DNA of 64,000 nt from an uncultured Flavobacteriaceae bacterium (GTDB lineage: Bacteria > Bacteroidota > Bacteroidia > Flavobacteriales > Flavobacteriaceae), in contig CALGLR010000037.1 in assembly GCA_937959395.1 (NCBI GenBank), positions 42,927 through 106,926 on the forward strand. The letters are read 5' to 3'. This document shows, one piece after another, positions 54,387 to 63,879 of this stretch. The stretch's first letter is position 1. Each line of letters opens with the position of its first letter. Below the pieces are notes generated by a model. It saw only the letters and a program-made list of their open reading frames with translations, was not told where the DNA came from and did no database searches. The position numbers were made by a program, and so were the translations under genes.

Positions 54387-55502
54387 CTAATTTACCCTAG
54401 ATTTTAAAGCTTTAGATAAATCAATTCTTTCGTTATTTTTATAAGCCACTATAAAACTGGTTTTATATCCTTTTTTCTTTGCTTCTAATTGCAAGTTTTG
54501 AATTTCATTATAATCAGATGTATAACCATAAAAATATTTATATAAGCCGTTTATCTTAACTCTAGACACTTCCTTTAACCCTTTGAAATTATATGGTTTG
54601 GGCTCTATTTTATTTGATCCTGTAGCTATCTGTATTTTAAAAACAATATTATCATAAATAGCAACTTCATTAGGAATAGTTGGTATCGAATCACTTATTT
54701 CTTCTTCATAGTAATCTACAACATTTTCATCTAAAGCCTTCTTGTAATCTGAGATAGCCTCAGCAACAGACGCCGCCATTTTCACTTGTCCGCTACTTGA
54801 GTTTAAAAAAGCGCCTTCCTTTTTATAGGTTAAAAAACCAACTTCAACCAGTACACTTGGCATATACGTGTTGTGCATTACCCATAAACTGGCTTGCTTT
54901 ACTCCTCTACTCTTTCTCTTTTGCTTTTGTTTAAAATTATTTTCTATCATACTGGCCAACTGAACACTTTGCTCTACATAATCTTCTTGTATTAAAGTGA
55001 GTCCAATTAATGATTCTGGAGAATTAGGATCAAAACCGTCATAATTTTTCTCATAATCTTTCTCAAAATAAATCACTTCATTCTCTTTTTTCGCTATTTC
55101 AAGATTTCTTTGAGTATTTGCTGCTCCAAGTACAAAAGTTTCTGTTCCATTGGCCTGAGAATTGTGAGCATTACAGTGAATGGATACAAATAAGTCTGCA
55201 TCTGCTTTATTAGCAATTGCAGCACGCTCTCTTAATTTTAAAAACACATCTGTCTTCCTAGTATATATTACTTTTATATCTTTATTTTTAGCTAAAGATT
55301 TACCTACTCCTAAAACTATTTTAAGCGCAATATCTTTTTCCTTATATCCGCTTCCTAAATTTCCAGAATCATGACCTCCATGACCAGCATCTAAAACTAC
55401 AACGAATTTACCTTCGCTATTTTGTGCATTAGCAGGTGCTAATATAGCCGTTATTAAAAAAAATAAAACTAATATTAAAAGCGTTTTTATTTTCGTTTGC
55501 AT
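54387..55502 (-). CDS. N-acetylmuramoyl-L-alanine amidase, AmiC-like
   Basis: A 371-residue exported zinc amidase. The start at 55502 (MQTKIKTLLILVLFFL) gives the signal peptide; an ATG five codons earlier is an alternative. The Amidase_3 domain is at residues ~30-250: VVLDAGHGGHDSGNLG (first His), SIHCNAHNSQANGTE (second His) and SVLVEVGFLT (catalytic Glu). The C-terminal ~90 residues resemble a SPOR-like domain (VFKIQIATGSNKIE, YFYGYTSDYNEIQ). It cleaves peptidoglycan side chains in cell separation. It is divergent from the LptD-like gene. Confidence 0.92.
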   Translation of the reverse strand: MQTKIKTLLILVLFFLITAILAPANAQNSEGKFVVVLDAGHGGHDSGNLGSGYKEKDIALKIVLGVGKSLAKNKDIKVIYTRKTDVFLKLRERAAIANKADADLFVSIHCNAHNSQANGTETFVLGAANTQRNLEIAKKENEVIYFEKDYEKNYDGFDPNSPESLIGLTLIQEDYVEQSVQLASMIENNFKQKQKRKSRGVKQASLWVMHNTYMPSVLVEVGFLTYKKEGAFLNSSSGQVKMAASVAEAISDYKKALDENVVDYYEEEISDSIPTIPNEVAIYDNIVFKIQIATGSNKIEPKPYNFKGLKEVSRVKINGLYKYFYGYTSDYNEIQNLQLEAKKKGYKTSFIVAYKNNERIDLSKALKSRVN

Positions 55503-55583
55503 AGTTTCTTTAACCATAATTTAACTCGGATTATTATTAATTTTAATTTTTATGAATAATAAATTAATCATAAAAAATATATG

Positions 55584-55591
55584 TAATTTTG
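55584..55591 (+). promoter_or_regulatory. -7 promoter box of the LptD-like gene
   Basis: TAATTTTG fits TAnnTTTG. It contains the TTG at 55589 that opens the longest reading frame, so translation must begin further downstream. The 70-base divergent gap also serves the amidase gene, for which no clear box is seen. Confidence 0.5.
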
Positions 55592-55639
55592 GCAATTCAA
55601 AAACCGAGCCATACTTTAGCAAAAATACATCTAAAAGGA

Positions 55640-58363
55640 TTGCAGACAAATAGATCTTACATACTTTTCGCCCTAAGTTTTACAATGTTTATTAACATTT
55701 ATAGCTATGGTCAAGATGATCTTCCTAAAGAAGGAGGAAATATTCCTGTAACTAAGGAAAAAGAAATAATCGAAGAACAGATAGAAATTGAAGGAGATTC
55801 ATTAATTAAAACAATCACACCTGCTCCTGAAATTAATGAGAAAACCACAGATACGGTTAAACCTAAAAAAGAAGGATTATTAACAGATATCGTAAAATCT
55901 AAAGCTAAAGACTATACTTCCTTTAATAGAAAAGAACAAAAATTATACCTCTATAATGAAGCCCAAATTACTTACGGAGACATGGATATTACTGCGGGAT
56001 CTATAATTATTGATTATACTAAAAACTTAGTCTATGCTGGTCGAATTAAAGATTCAGTTGGTAATTATTCCCAACACCCCGTTTTTAAACAAGGTCAAAA
56101 TGTTATTGAACCAGATTCCATAATTTTCAATACCGAAACAAAAAGAGCTTTAATATATAACTCTAGAACAGAACAGCAAGGTTTTCATATAAAAGCGCCA
56201 ATAACAAAAAAGGAAAATGACTCTGTTTATTACATGTACAAAGGGCGTTTTACAACCTCAGAAAATGAAGAAGATCCTGAATATGAGTTTATATCTACTA
56301 AAGTAAAACTAGTTCCAAATAAAAAGATTATTGTTGGTCCTACTTATATGGAAATTTATGGTGTACCTACACCTATTGCGCTTCCTTTTGCCTTTTTTCC
56401 TTTATCCGAAAAACAAACCTCTGGGATAATATTCCCAAGTTTTGGAGAGGAAAACAATAGAGGTTATTTTTTACAGAATGGTGGCTATTATTTTGCAATT
56501 AGTGACCATCTAGATCTAGCGGTTTTAGGTGATTATTACACAAATGGAAGTTATGGTTTACGATTAGATTCTAAATATAGAACACGTTATAAGTTTAATG
56601 GTAATGTTGGGTTTAGATATGAAAACCTATTAAATAGTGAGCGCGGTTTTCCAGATTTTTCTCAAAATATCATATACAATATTAGGTGGACGCACTCACA
56701 AGACAGCAAAGCAAATCCTAGCTCTCGTTTTTCAGCGTCTGTTAATCTTGGTAGTAGCAACTACTACCAACAATCTATTAATCAAGTTAATGCAGCTAAC
56801 GTATTAAACAATAACCTATCCTCTACCATTTCTTACGCTAAAACATTTCCAGGAGAACCACAAGCTAATATTAGTTTAACAGCGACACATTCGCAAAATA
56901 GTGGAACAGAAGCGATTAACTTAACACTCCCCACGCTACAGGGAAGTATAAGTAGAATTTATCCTTTTGCTCCCAAGATAGGTTCCAAAAAAGGAATCAT
57001 TCAAAATATTAATTTACAATACAACCTAAGAGGAGAAAATAGTATTCAAACTACTGACTCATTATTTTTCAAAAAAGAAATGTTTGATGATGCTAGAATT
57101 GGCATGAGACACTCAATTCCTTTAACTACTAATTTTAAAGTTCTAAATTACTTCAGCATTGGTGCAAGTGCTAATTACGATGAAGTTTGGACTCTCAACA
57201 CTATTGATCGCTTTTTCGATGATATAGAAAATAAAGAAGTTACAGTAGATTTAAATAAATTTGATTCTTTTAGAACCTATAATTTCTCAACAAATATAGG
57301 AACTACTATTTATGGTCTTTTTAATATGGATCCTAAAGAAAAAGGTAAAAAAATACAGGCTATAAGGCACGTAATGCGACCTTCAGTAAGTTATAACATA
57401 AATCCTGCTTTTGATAAATACTATGAAACATTTGAAGTCATAGATGCAGATGGAAACACTACTGAGACTAGAGAGTTCTCTCGTTTTGAAGGCGGTCTTT
57501 TTGGATCACCAAACAAAACATTTTCTAGTTCTATAGGATTATCGCTTTCTAATAATATTGAAGCTAAAGTTAAAGATCGTGATACGACAAATGTAGAACC
57601 AAAGAAAATTATCTTGTTAAATAACCTGAATTTCTCTAGTTCCTATAATGTAGCTGGAGATTCATTAAAATGGAGCCCTGTGAGAATGTCTGGTGGGACT
57701 CAAATATTAGATAATAAAATGAATATTAATTTTGGAGCGACCTTAGATCCATATGCCTTAGACAATAACAATAGTAAGATAGATAAGTTAAACATTAGAA
57801 ATGGAGGTAGCCTTTTTAGATTGAGTAGTGCTAATTTAACACTTGGATATTCATTAAATAGCGAAGGATTTAAAAAAGATGAAAACGACGAGGTGAATAG
57901 AACTAATAATTTACAAAGTGGTGGGCGTGATGACGATTTGTTTGGGAAATCTCAAGATTTTGCCAATCAACAATTTGCTGGAGACGATAAGGATAAGGAA
58001 GATAAAGTTGAAAGCGAACATTATAATTATAAATTACCGTGGACATTACGACTAGCCTATGCAGTTAATTATTCAAATTCTGCTCGGCAAAATGAGATTT
58101 CGTCGCATTCATTAATGTTTTCTGGAGATATAGACATTTCTCCTAATTGGAGCGTTGGCGCTGCATCTGGCTATGATTTTCAAAATCAAGGTTTTTCTTT
58201 TACACAACTGCGTTTCGCAAGAGATTTATTAAGCTGGCGTATGAATTTTAGCTGGACTCCTATTGGCCCAAATACTTCATGGAACTTTTTTATTGGTATT
58301 AAATCTAGTATTCTTAAAGACATTAAATACGACACTAGAAGACGACCAGATCAAAGATTGTAA
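55640..58363 (+). CDS. LptD-like LPS-assembly outer-membrane protein
   Basis: A 907-residue protein with an OstA/LptA-like N-terminal jellyroll (residues ~75-200: YTSFNRKEQKLYLYNEAQITYGDM in two pieces, AGSIIIDYTKNLVYAGR) and an LptD-type C-terminal barrel (FPSFGEENNRGYFLQNGGYYF). It probably inserts lipopolysaccharide into the outer membrane. The start is uncertain: the TTG at 55640 gives LQTNRSYILFALSFTMF, a usable signal segment, whereas the upstream TTG at 55589 lies in the promoter box. The frame itself is open from 55589. The ATG at 55685 would cut off the signal. Start confidence is low; gene identity is good. Confidence 0.85.
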   Translation: MQTNRSYILFALSFTMFINIYSYGQDDLPKEGGNIPVTKEKEIIEEQIEIEGDSLIKTITPAPEINEKTTDTVKPKKEGLLTDIVKSKAKDYTSFNRKEQKLYLYNEAQITYGDMDITAGSIIIDYTKNLVYAGRIKDSVGNYSQHPVFKQGQNVIEPDSIIFNTETKRALIYNSRTEQQGFHIKAPITKKENDSVYYMYKGRFTTSENEEDPEYEFISTKVKLVPNKKIIVGPTYMEIYGVPTPIALPFAFFPLSEKQTSGIIFPSFGEENNRGYFLQNGGYYFAISDHLDLAVLGDYYTNGSYGLRLDSKYRTRYKFNGNVGFRYENLLNSERGFPDFSQNIIYNIRWTHSQDSKANPSSRFSASVNLGSSNYYQQSINQVNAANVLNNNLSSTISYAKTFPGEPQANISLTATHSQNSGTEAINLTLPTLQGSISRIYPFAPKIGSKKGIIQNINLQYNLRGENSIQTTDSLFFKKEMFDDARIGMRHSIPLTTNFKVLNYFSIGASANYDEVWTLNTIDRFFDDIENKEVTVDLNKFDSFRTYNFSTNIGTTIYGLFNMDPKEKGKKIQAIRHVMRPSVSYNINPAFDKYYETFEVIDADGNTTETREFSRFEGGLFGSPNKTFSSSIGLSLSNNIEAKVKDRDTTNVEPKKIILLNNLNFSSSYNVAGDSLKWSPVRMSGGTQILDNKMNINFGATLDPYALDNNNSKIDKLNIRNGGSLFRLSSANLTLGYSLNSEGFKKDENDEVNRTNNLQSGGRDDDLFGKSQDFANQQFAGDDKDKEDKVESEHYNYKLPWTLRLAYAVNYSNSARQNEISSHSLMFSGDIDISPNWSVGAASGYDFQNQGFSFTQLRFARDLLSWRMNFSWTPIGPNTSWNFFIGIKSSILKDIKYDTRRRPDQRL

Positions 58364-58374
58364 TTCTTTTATTA

Positions 58375-58899
58375 ATGAACTCGTTTAAAAGACTTCAATT
58401 TAATAACTTAAATGATATGAGTTTATCGGTACAAATTGCTAAACATGTTAGAGATCTCCACTTTGGTGGAAATTGGACTGCTGTAAATCTTAGAGAACTA
58501 TTATCTAATATTACTTGGGAACAAGCTACCAAGAAAATCTATTCATTTAATACGATTCTAGCTCTTACGTATCATATAAATTACTTCATAAAAGCTCAAA
58601 TAGAAGTATTAAGCGATAGACCTTTAACAGCAAAAGATAAGTTTAGTTTCGATCACCCAGAAATTAAAAATCAAGAACATTGGAACGTGTTTTTAGAAGA
58701 GCTCTGGAAAGATGCTGAAGAATTTGCTAACCTCATAGAACAATTACCCGATAAAAAATTAGACACTGCTTTTTTCGATCCTAAATATGGTAATTATTTT
58801 AGAAATCTTATGGGGGTTATTGAACACTCACATTACCACATAGGGCAAATTACTATTATAAAAAAAATACTATTAGAATCTCATATAAAAAATAAATAA
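58375..58899 (+). CDS. DinB-like metal-dependent protein
   Basis: A 174-residue protein with a four-helix DinB/YfiT-like pattern: ALTYHINYFIKAQIEVL and the C-terminal GVIEHSHYHIGQITIIKK hold the usual metal-binding histidines (one in helix 2, two in the last helix). Alternative start at M15 (58417, MSLSVQIAKHVRDLH) is a better match to the usual family N-terminus; the upstream ATG adds 14 residues. Activity unknown; DinB-family members include thiol transferases, bacillithiol-linked ones among them. The stop overlaps the next ATG by one base. Confidence 0.75.
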   Translation: MNSFKRLQFNNLNDMSLSVQIAKHVRDLHFGGNWTAVNLRELLSNITWEQATKKIYSFNTILALTYHINYFIKAQIEVLSDRPLTAKDKFSFDHPEIKNQEHWNVFLEELWKDAEEFANLIEQLPDKKLDTAFFDPKYGNYFRNLMGVIEHSHYHIGQITIIKKILLESHIKNK

Positions 58900-59681
58900 T
58901 GATGACAAAAATCACCATTCAAGGTATGAAATTAGATGAAAAATCATCCTACCAACAAGGACCTGCTTTAGCCCCTCCCTTAATTAGAGATGCATTATAT
59001 TCTGGTTCTTTAAACTTATTTTCTGAAAATGGTATTAATATAGAAAATGCAATAGATGATAAAGGTGATTTTGATATTAAAAACTATTTTGATATTGAGA
59101 CCATAACAAAAAAACACCTTAATTTAGATAATAAAATATTAACATTAGGAGGAGATCATTCCATAACGTTCCCAGTAATTAAAGCACATCACGAAAAATA
59201 TCCGGTTTTAGATATTTTACATATAGATGCACATGCTGATTTATACGATAATTATGAAGGTGATAAATATTCTCACGCTTGCCCATTTGCTAGAATCATG
59301 GAAAATGGTTTTGCTGCCAGACTGGTACAAGTTGGTATTAGAACATTAAATACACATCAAGCAGAGCAAGCTGAAAAATTTAATGTAGAAATTCATGAAA
59401 TGAGAAATCTAGATTTAAAACGAATTCCAAAATTCGAAAATCCTTTATACATCTCTTTAGACATGGATGGTTTTGATCCTGCTTTCGCTCCTGGTGTTTC
59501 TCATCATGAGCCAGGCGGCTTATCATCAAGGCAAGTTATAGATTTAATTCAAAACATTAATACAGAAGTTATTGGAGCAGATATCGTTGAATACAACCCC
59601 AATAGAGACTTCCAAAATATGACTGCTTTTTTAGCAGCAAAAATGATGAAAGAAATACTTAGTAAAATGTTGGAGATCTAA
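58899..59681 (+). CDS. Arginase/agmatinase-family ureohydrolase
   Basis: A 260-residue manganese hydrolase. Ligand motifs are complete: LGGDHSITFPV (His), HIDAHADLYD (DAHAD) and SLDMDGFDPAFAPG (DxD), followed by HHEPGGLSSRQV. The family includes arginase, agmatinase and formiminoglutamase; the short length and sequence favour agmatinase-like, but substrate cannot be told by eye. Overlap by one base with the DinB-like gene indicates translational coupling. Confidence 0.88.
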   Translation: MMTKITIQGMKLDEKSSYQQGPALAPPLIRDALYSGSLNLFSENGINIENAIDDKGDFDIKNYFDIETITKKHLNLDNKILTLGGDHSITFPVIKAHHEKYPVLDILHIDAHADLYDNYEGDKYSHACPFARIMENGFAARLVQVGIRTLNTHQAEQAEKFNVEIHEMRNLDLKRIPKFENPLYISLDMDGFDPAFAPGVSHHEPGGLSSRQVIDLIQNINTEVIGADIVEYNPNRDFQNMTAFLAAKMMKEILSKMLEI

Positions 59682-59784
59682 AAAGTCATAAATAAAACAT
59701 AAAAAATGTCTCATAACATACTAAAAACACTAATCTGACTCGATTTTTTCATATATTCGAATCCCATATAATGGATTAATCTAA

Positions 59785-60117
59785 ATGATAGTAGTTAAAC
59801 AAATTTTTAAAGTGTTTACTGCATTATTGCTTGTTTTTGCTTTAATGCTTCCTACTGCTATACAATTTTCTCATATTTACGAAAACCATGAACATGTTAT
59901 TTGTAACGATGATCAATCAATACATTACCATGAAGCTGTTCCAGATTGTAGTGTTTGTCATTTTCACCAACAATCTTTTAATTACGATTTAATTTCGTAC
60001 ATAGAAATTATTGAAATATATAACACTAAAAAGACTGAAGATCATTTTTCTTCTTCATTACATTCTCTTAAAATAAATAGACCTCAATTAAGAGGTCCAC
60101 CATCTATTCTTAGTTAA
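59785..60117 (+). CDS. Small His/Cys-rich exported protein before a TonB receptor
   Basis: A 110-residue protein with one N-terminal hydrophobic segment (VFTALLLVFALMLPTAI), then a histidine- and cysteine-rich stretch (FSHIYENHEHVICND, SIHYHEAVPDCSVCHFH) likely to bind metal, and a charged tail. It resembles small proteins that accompany metal-related TonB receptors. It lies 41 bases before such a receptor. Metal binding is inferred from residue content only. A near -7 box TATATTCG is at 59752-59759. Confidence 0.65.
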   Translation: MIVVKQIFKVFTALLLVFALMLPTAIQFSHIYENHEHVICNDDQSIHYHEAVPDCSVCHFHQQSFNYDLISYIEIIEIYNTKKTEDHFSSSLHSLKINRPQLRGPPSILS

Positions 60118-60158
60118 ATATAATCCCCTGCTTTAAATTAATTAAGAATAAAAATTAT

Positions 60159-62555
60159 ATGCGTTTTTATTATTTAATAATACTACTATTTTGTAGTGTT
60201 ATATGTAAGTCACAAAATTGCGACTATACACTGTCTGGAACTGTAATTGACTCTCATGATGGTAGTCCTTTATCTGAAGCAATTCTTATTATTGCTGGTT
60301 TGGAAATTGAAATAAAATCTAATAATGAAGGTTTGTTTTCTATCCCAAACCTCTGCAAGCGATCGTACTCTATTCAAGTTTATCATCAAGATTGCTCAGT
60401 CAAAGGGTATACCGTTAAAATTGATGGCAATACTTCTAAAGTATTTAGATTAGAACATCATTTAGAAGAACTTAATGAAATAACCATTAAAGGAGAAACT
60501 AAAGAAAAAACAAAAACTCTTGTAGAGAACAAATTGTCTAAAGAACAATTAGAGCAATACAGTGGTGGTTCTTTAGGTGATGCGTTAAATAGTTTAAGTG
60601 GTGTATCATCTCTTAATACAGGGAATACAGTAGTAAAACCGCTTATTAATGGATTACATAGTAGCCGAGTTGTTATTATAAACAATGGCGTTAGAATGGA
60701 AGACCAAGAATGGGGTTCTGAACATGCACCAAATGTAGATATTAACACTGCAGGAAGTATTACTCTTATTAAAGGTGCTGGAGCTTTACAGTATAGCGGA
60801 GATGCTGTTGGTGGTATTATAATTACTGAACCTCCAAGAATTCCTGTTATGGATACGATTTATGGAAAAACAATAACTAGTGGTGCTTCAAATGGTAGAG
60901 GTGGTACACTTACTTCGCAATTAACAAAAAGTTTTGAAAGTGGTTGGCATGCTAGTCTGCAAGGTACTTTAAAGCGTTTTGGAGATTATGAGAGTCCTGA
61001 TTATGTATTAAGTAATACAGGAATTTTTGAACGTAATGGATCGTTTCGAGCTGGTCTAAACAAATTCAATTATGGATTTGAAGGTTATTATTCATTTTTT
61101 AAAAATGAAATAGGTATACTTCGTGCTTCTCATATTGGAGGTGCTCAAGACCAAGTTAATGCTATAAATAGTAATGTCCCGTCAATTATTAATGATTTTA
61201 CTTATAACATTAATGCTCCTAAACAAGATGTAACACACCATTTAGTTAGATTAAGTGGTTTTAAAAAGTTCGAAAAATTCGGAAAATTAAATGCCCAATA
61301 TAACTTTCAAAGAAATAACAGATTGGAATTTGATATAAGAAGAGGTGACGATGCAGATAAAGCATCTTTAGATTTAGAGTTAGACACACACACCTTTAGT
61401 TTAGATTTGGATAGCAATTTATCTGAAAGCACAAAGTTTAAAGCTGGAGTATTTTTAGGATATCAAAAAAACTTTGCAGATCCAAATACAGGTGTTAGAC
61501 GTCTAATTCCTGATTACGATAAGCAAGACATTGGAATTTACAGCACCGTAGATCATAATATAAATACGTCATGGTCTATAGAAGCTGGAGCCCGTTTTGA
61601 TTATACGTTTATGGATGTTTTAAAGTTCTATCGTACTTCTTTTTGGGAATCTAGAAATTATGATGTGCTTTTTCCTGAACTTGTTGTACAGGATTTTGGA
61701 ACTCAAGTTTTAACAAATCCAGAATTAATTTTCTCAACATTTTCAGCTACTGCCGGTGCAACATATTCTATTAACGAGCATAATAAATTTTATTTTAATT
61801 ATTCTCTAGCGTCTCGACCACCAAATCCTTCTGAATTATTTAGTGAAGGTTTACATCATTCAGCTTCTCGCATAGAACTCGGAGACTTATCATTTACTCA
61901 AGAACTAGCACATAAGTTTGCTTTAACATTCCAAAAAAAGCACGAATTATTTAACTTTTCAATAAACCCGTATATAAATACTATAAATGATTTCATTATT
62001 ATAGAGCCTACACAAATTCGGCAAACTATTAGAGGTAATTTTCAAGTATGGGAATACCGACAAACTAATGCCCAGTTATTAGGCGTAGATATAGATGCTG
62101 CTCTAGCCATAACAGAAAAGGTGAGTTTTAATCATCAATTTTCTGTTGTAAAAGGCTATGATCGTACTAAAAATACACCTCTTATTAATATGCCCGCGGC
62201 TAATACTAAAAATGAAATTACTTACAAAAACGAAAAATTAAATAATTTAAAAATTGGATTGCAAAGTGAATTTGTTTTTGAACAAAATGAATTTCCAAAT
62301 ACCAATTTTGAAGTCTTTATTCCAGAGATTGAACGCACAGAACTTGTTGATTTAAGCACGCCGCCTGAAGCCTACCACCTCTTAAATTTAAAATCGAATA
62401 TTGATTTTAAATTAACACTTAAATCCATACTCAATGTTGGATTAAGTGTTACTAACTTATTTAATACCTCCTATAGAAATTACCTTAACAGGCTACGCTA
62501 TTATGCAGATGATATAGGAAGAAATATAAATTTAACATTAAAAATTAATTATTAA
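60159..62555 (+). CDS. TonB-dependent receptor, possibly metal-specific
   Basis: A 798-residue outer-membrane receptor. Signal peptide (MRFYYLIILLFCSVICKS), a CarboxypepD_reg beta-sandwich (residues ~24-95; LSGTVIDSHDGSPLSEA), a plug domain (~117-215; KPLINGLHSSRVVIINNG, VRMEDQEWGSEHAPN, IEVIKGA-like LIKGAGALQYSGDA), and a 22-strand barrel ending in LTLKINY. HSSR, EWGSEHAP and the His-rich barrel resemble ZnuD-type receptors. The flanking His/Cys-rich protein and lipoprotein suggest uptake of a metal such as zinc; the ligand is not proven. Confidence 0.88.
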   Translation: MRFYYLIILLFCSVICKSQNCDYTLSGTVIDSHDGSPLSEAILIIAGLEIEIKSNNEGLFSIPNLCKRSYSIQVYHQDCSVKGYTVKIDGNTSKVFRLEHHLEELNEITIKGETKEKTKTLVENKLSKEQLEQYSGGSLGDALNSLSGVSSLNTGNTVVKPLINGLHSSRVVIINNGVRMEDQEWGSEHAPNVDINTAGSITLIKGAGALQYSGDAVGGIIITEPPRIPVMDTIYGKTITSGASNGRGGTLTSQLTKSFESGWHASLQGTLKRFGDYESPDYVLSNTGIFERNGSFRAGLNKFNYGFEGYYSFFKNEIGILRASHIGGAQDQVNAINSNVPSIINDFTYNINAPKQDVTHHLVRLSGFKKFEKFGKLNAQYNFQRNNRLEFDIRRGDDADKASLDLELDTHTFSLDLDSNLSESTKFKAGVFLGYQKNFADPNTGVRRLIPDYDKQDIGIYSTVDHNINTSWSIEAGARFDYTFMDVLKFYRTSFWESRNYDVLFPELVVQDFGTQVLTNPELIFSTFSATAGATYSINEHNKFYFNYSLASRPPNPSELFSEGLHHSASRIELGDLSFTQELAHKFALTFQKKHELFNFSINPYINTINDFIIIEPTQIRQTIRGNFQVWEYRQTNAQLLGVDIDAALAITEKVSFNHQFSVVKGYDRTKNTPLINMPAANTKNEITYKNEKLNNLKIGLQSEFVFEQNEFPNTNFEVFIPEIERTELVDLSTPPEAYHLLNLKSNIDFKLTLKSILNVGLSVTNLFNTSYRNYLNRLRYYADDIGRNINLTLKINY

Positions 62556-62568
62556 AAAAACATAAATT

Positions 62569-63141
62569 ATGAAAACTTTAAGACTAATCCCAGTACTATT
62601 AACCTTAACACTTTTATTATTTAATTGTTCTAACGACGACGACAATAATCAAGAAGATCCGCCAGTAATAGTAAACGAAGAAGAAGTGATAACAACGTTA
62701 ACTGTAGTATTAACACCTACAACTGCTGGACCAGAAATTACATTAGAAACTAAAGATTTAGATGGTGATGGCCCAAACCCTCCTGTAGTATCTGTTTCTG
62801 GAAACCTAACACCTAACACTACTTATAATGGCGTAATCACGATTTTAAACGAAACCGAAGATCCTGCTGAAGATATCACTGAAGAGGTAGAAGAGGAATC
62901 TGATGAGCACCAATTTTTATATACAATTGGAGGTAGCTTAGAGCTTTCAACAGAATACACAAATTTTGATACTAACAATAATCCACTTGGTACTAATTTA
63001 AATATTATAACTGCTAACTCAAGTACAGGTACGCTTACATTTACATTAAGACATGAACCAACAAAACCAAATGATGGTACTTTAGATGGTGCTGGTGGTG
63101 AAACAGATATCACTGCTACTTTTCCAATTGTAATTGAATAA
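62569..63141 (+). CDS. Lipoprotein following the TonB receptor
   Basis: A 190-residue lipoprotein (signal MKTLRLIPVLLTLTLLLF, lipobox LFNC, then DDDNNQED). Beta-rich acidic body with VVSVSGNLTPNTTYNGVI, EVEEESDEHQFLYTI and FTLRHEPTKPNDG. It ends in a short segment of hydrophobic residues. It starts 13 bases after the receptor stop and is almost certainly cotranscribed. A surface or periplasmic partner of the receptor, for example one that captures the ligand, is the natural guess, but no family is recognised with certainty. Confidence 0.75.
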   Translation: MKTLRLIPVLLTLTLLLFNCSNDDDNNQEDPPVIVNEEEVITTLTVVLTPTTAGPEITLETKDLDGDGPNPPVVSVSGNLTPNTTYNGVITILNETEDPAEDITEEVEEESDEHQFLYTIGGSLELSTEYTNFDTNNNPLGTNLNIITANSSTGTLTFTLRHEPTKPNDGTLDGAGGETDITATFPIVIE

Positions 63142-63152
63142 TTTCAATTATT

Positions 63153-63215
63153 ATAAGGCTATTCTATGATTTATATGCTATTTTTAGCTATATCTTGAAT
63201 AGCCTTATTTTTTTT
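63153..63215 (+). terminator. Terminator of the metal-uptake-like operon
   Basis: ATAAGGCTATTC and GAATAGCCTTAT form a perfect 12-bp stem with a ~32-base loop, followed by T-rich DNA. It ends the small protein, receptor and lipoprotein unit. Confidence 0.75.
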
Positions 63216-63233
63216 AATGTCACACCAATTTAA

Positions 63234-63827
63234 ATGCATTCCATATTTGAGTCTCACCCCATAGATAAAGGTCACAGTTGGACCATCATCACTAAATTTG
63301 GTCATATTTTAAAAAAGGCCGAAAAAAAATATGGAAACAGAGATAACAACTACACCATATTAGGTATTGAGCTTACTTCAAAAAATAATCCACAAATATG
63401 GTTTCCCAATTACGGAAAATCAATATATATTGTTATTCAAATCACAGAAAACTGTTTAAACGATATGGATAGAGCGGTATTTCAAGTTGCCCATGAAACC
63501 ATTCATTGCCTCTCGCCTATTAAAGAAAACAAAGTTAGTGTTTTAGAAGAAGGACTAGCAACTCTATTCTCTATAGAGTATTGTAAAAAAAATAATCACG
63601 GAAAAAGCTGGAGTGCTAAAAAAGCAGAATATATAAACGCTCAAATTTTAGTTAAAGAACTCTTTAAAATTGATAAAAATATTATAAAAAAACTAAGAGC
63701 AGTTCAACCTTCTTTTTCTAAAATAAGCAAGCAACTTATTTTGAAAACCAATCCTGAGATTCCCGAATTATTAGCAAAAGAATTAACGAAACCATTTAAA
63801 ATCAACTCGGGTTTAAATCTTACATAA
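63234..63827 (+). CDS. Putative zinc metallopeptidase-like protein (HExxH)
   Basis: A 197-residue protein with no signal peptide. The sequence VAHETIHCLSP contains a perfect HExxH zinc motif (HETIH, residues ~88-92), and SVLEEGLATLFS about 18 residues on supplies a candidate third ligand Glu, as in gluzincins. No named family recognised. It lies directly after the operon terminator and so is likely a separate gene. Proximity to a metal-uptake-like operon may be coincidental. Activity is unproven. Confidence 0.7.
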   Translation: MHSIFESHPIDKGHSWTIITKFGHILKKAEKKYGNRDNNYTILGIELTSKNNPQIWFPNYGKSIYIVIQITENCLNDMDRAVFQVAHETIHCLSPIKENKVSVLEEGLATLFSIEYCKKNNHGKSWSAKKAEYINAQILVKELFKIDKNIIKKLRAVQPSFSKISKQLILKTNPEIPELLAKELTKPFKINSGLNLT

Positions 63828-63879
63828 AATCCGTTTTTTTTTAATTTTTAGTATATTTCATAACCTATCATATAACTAA

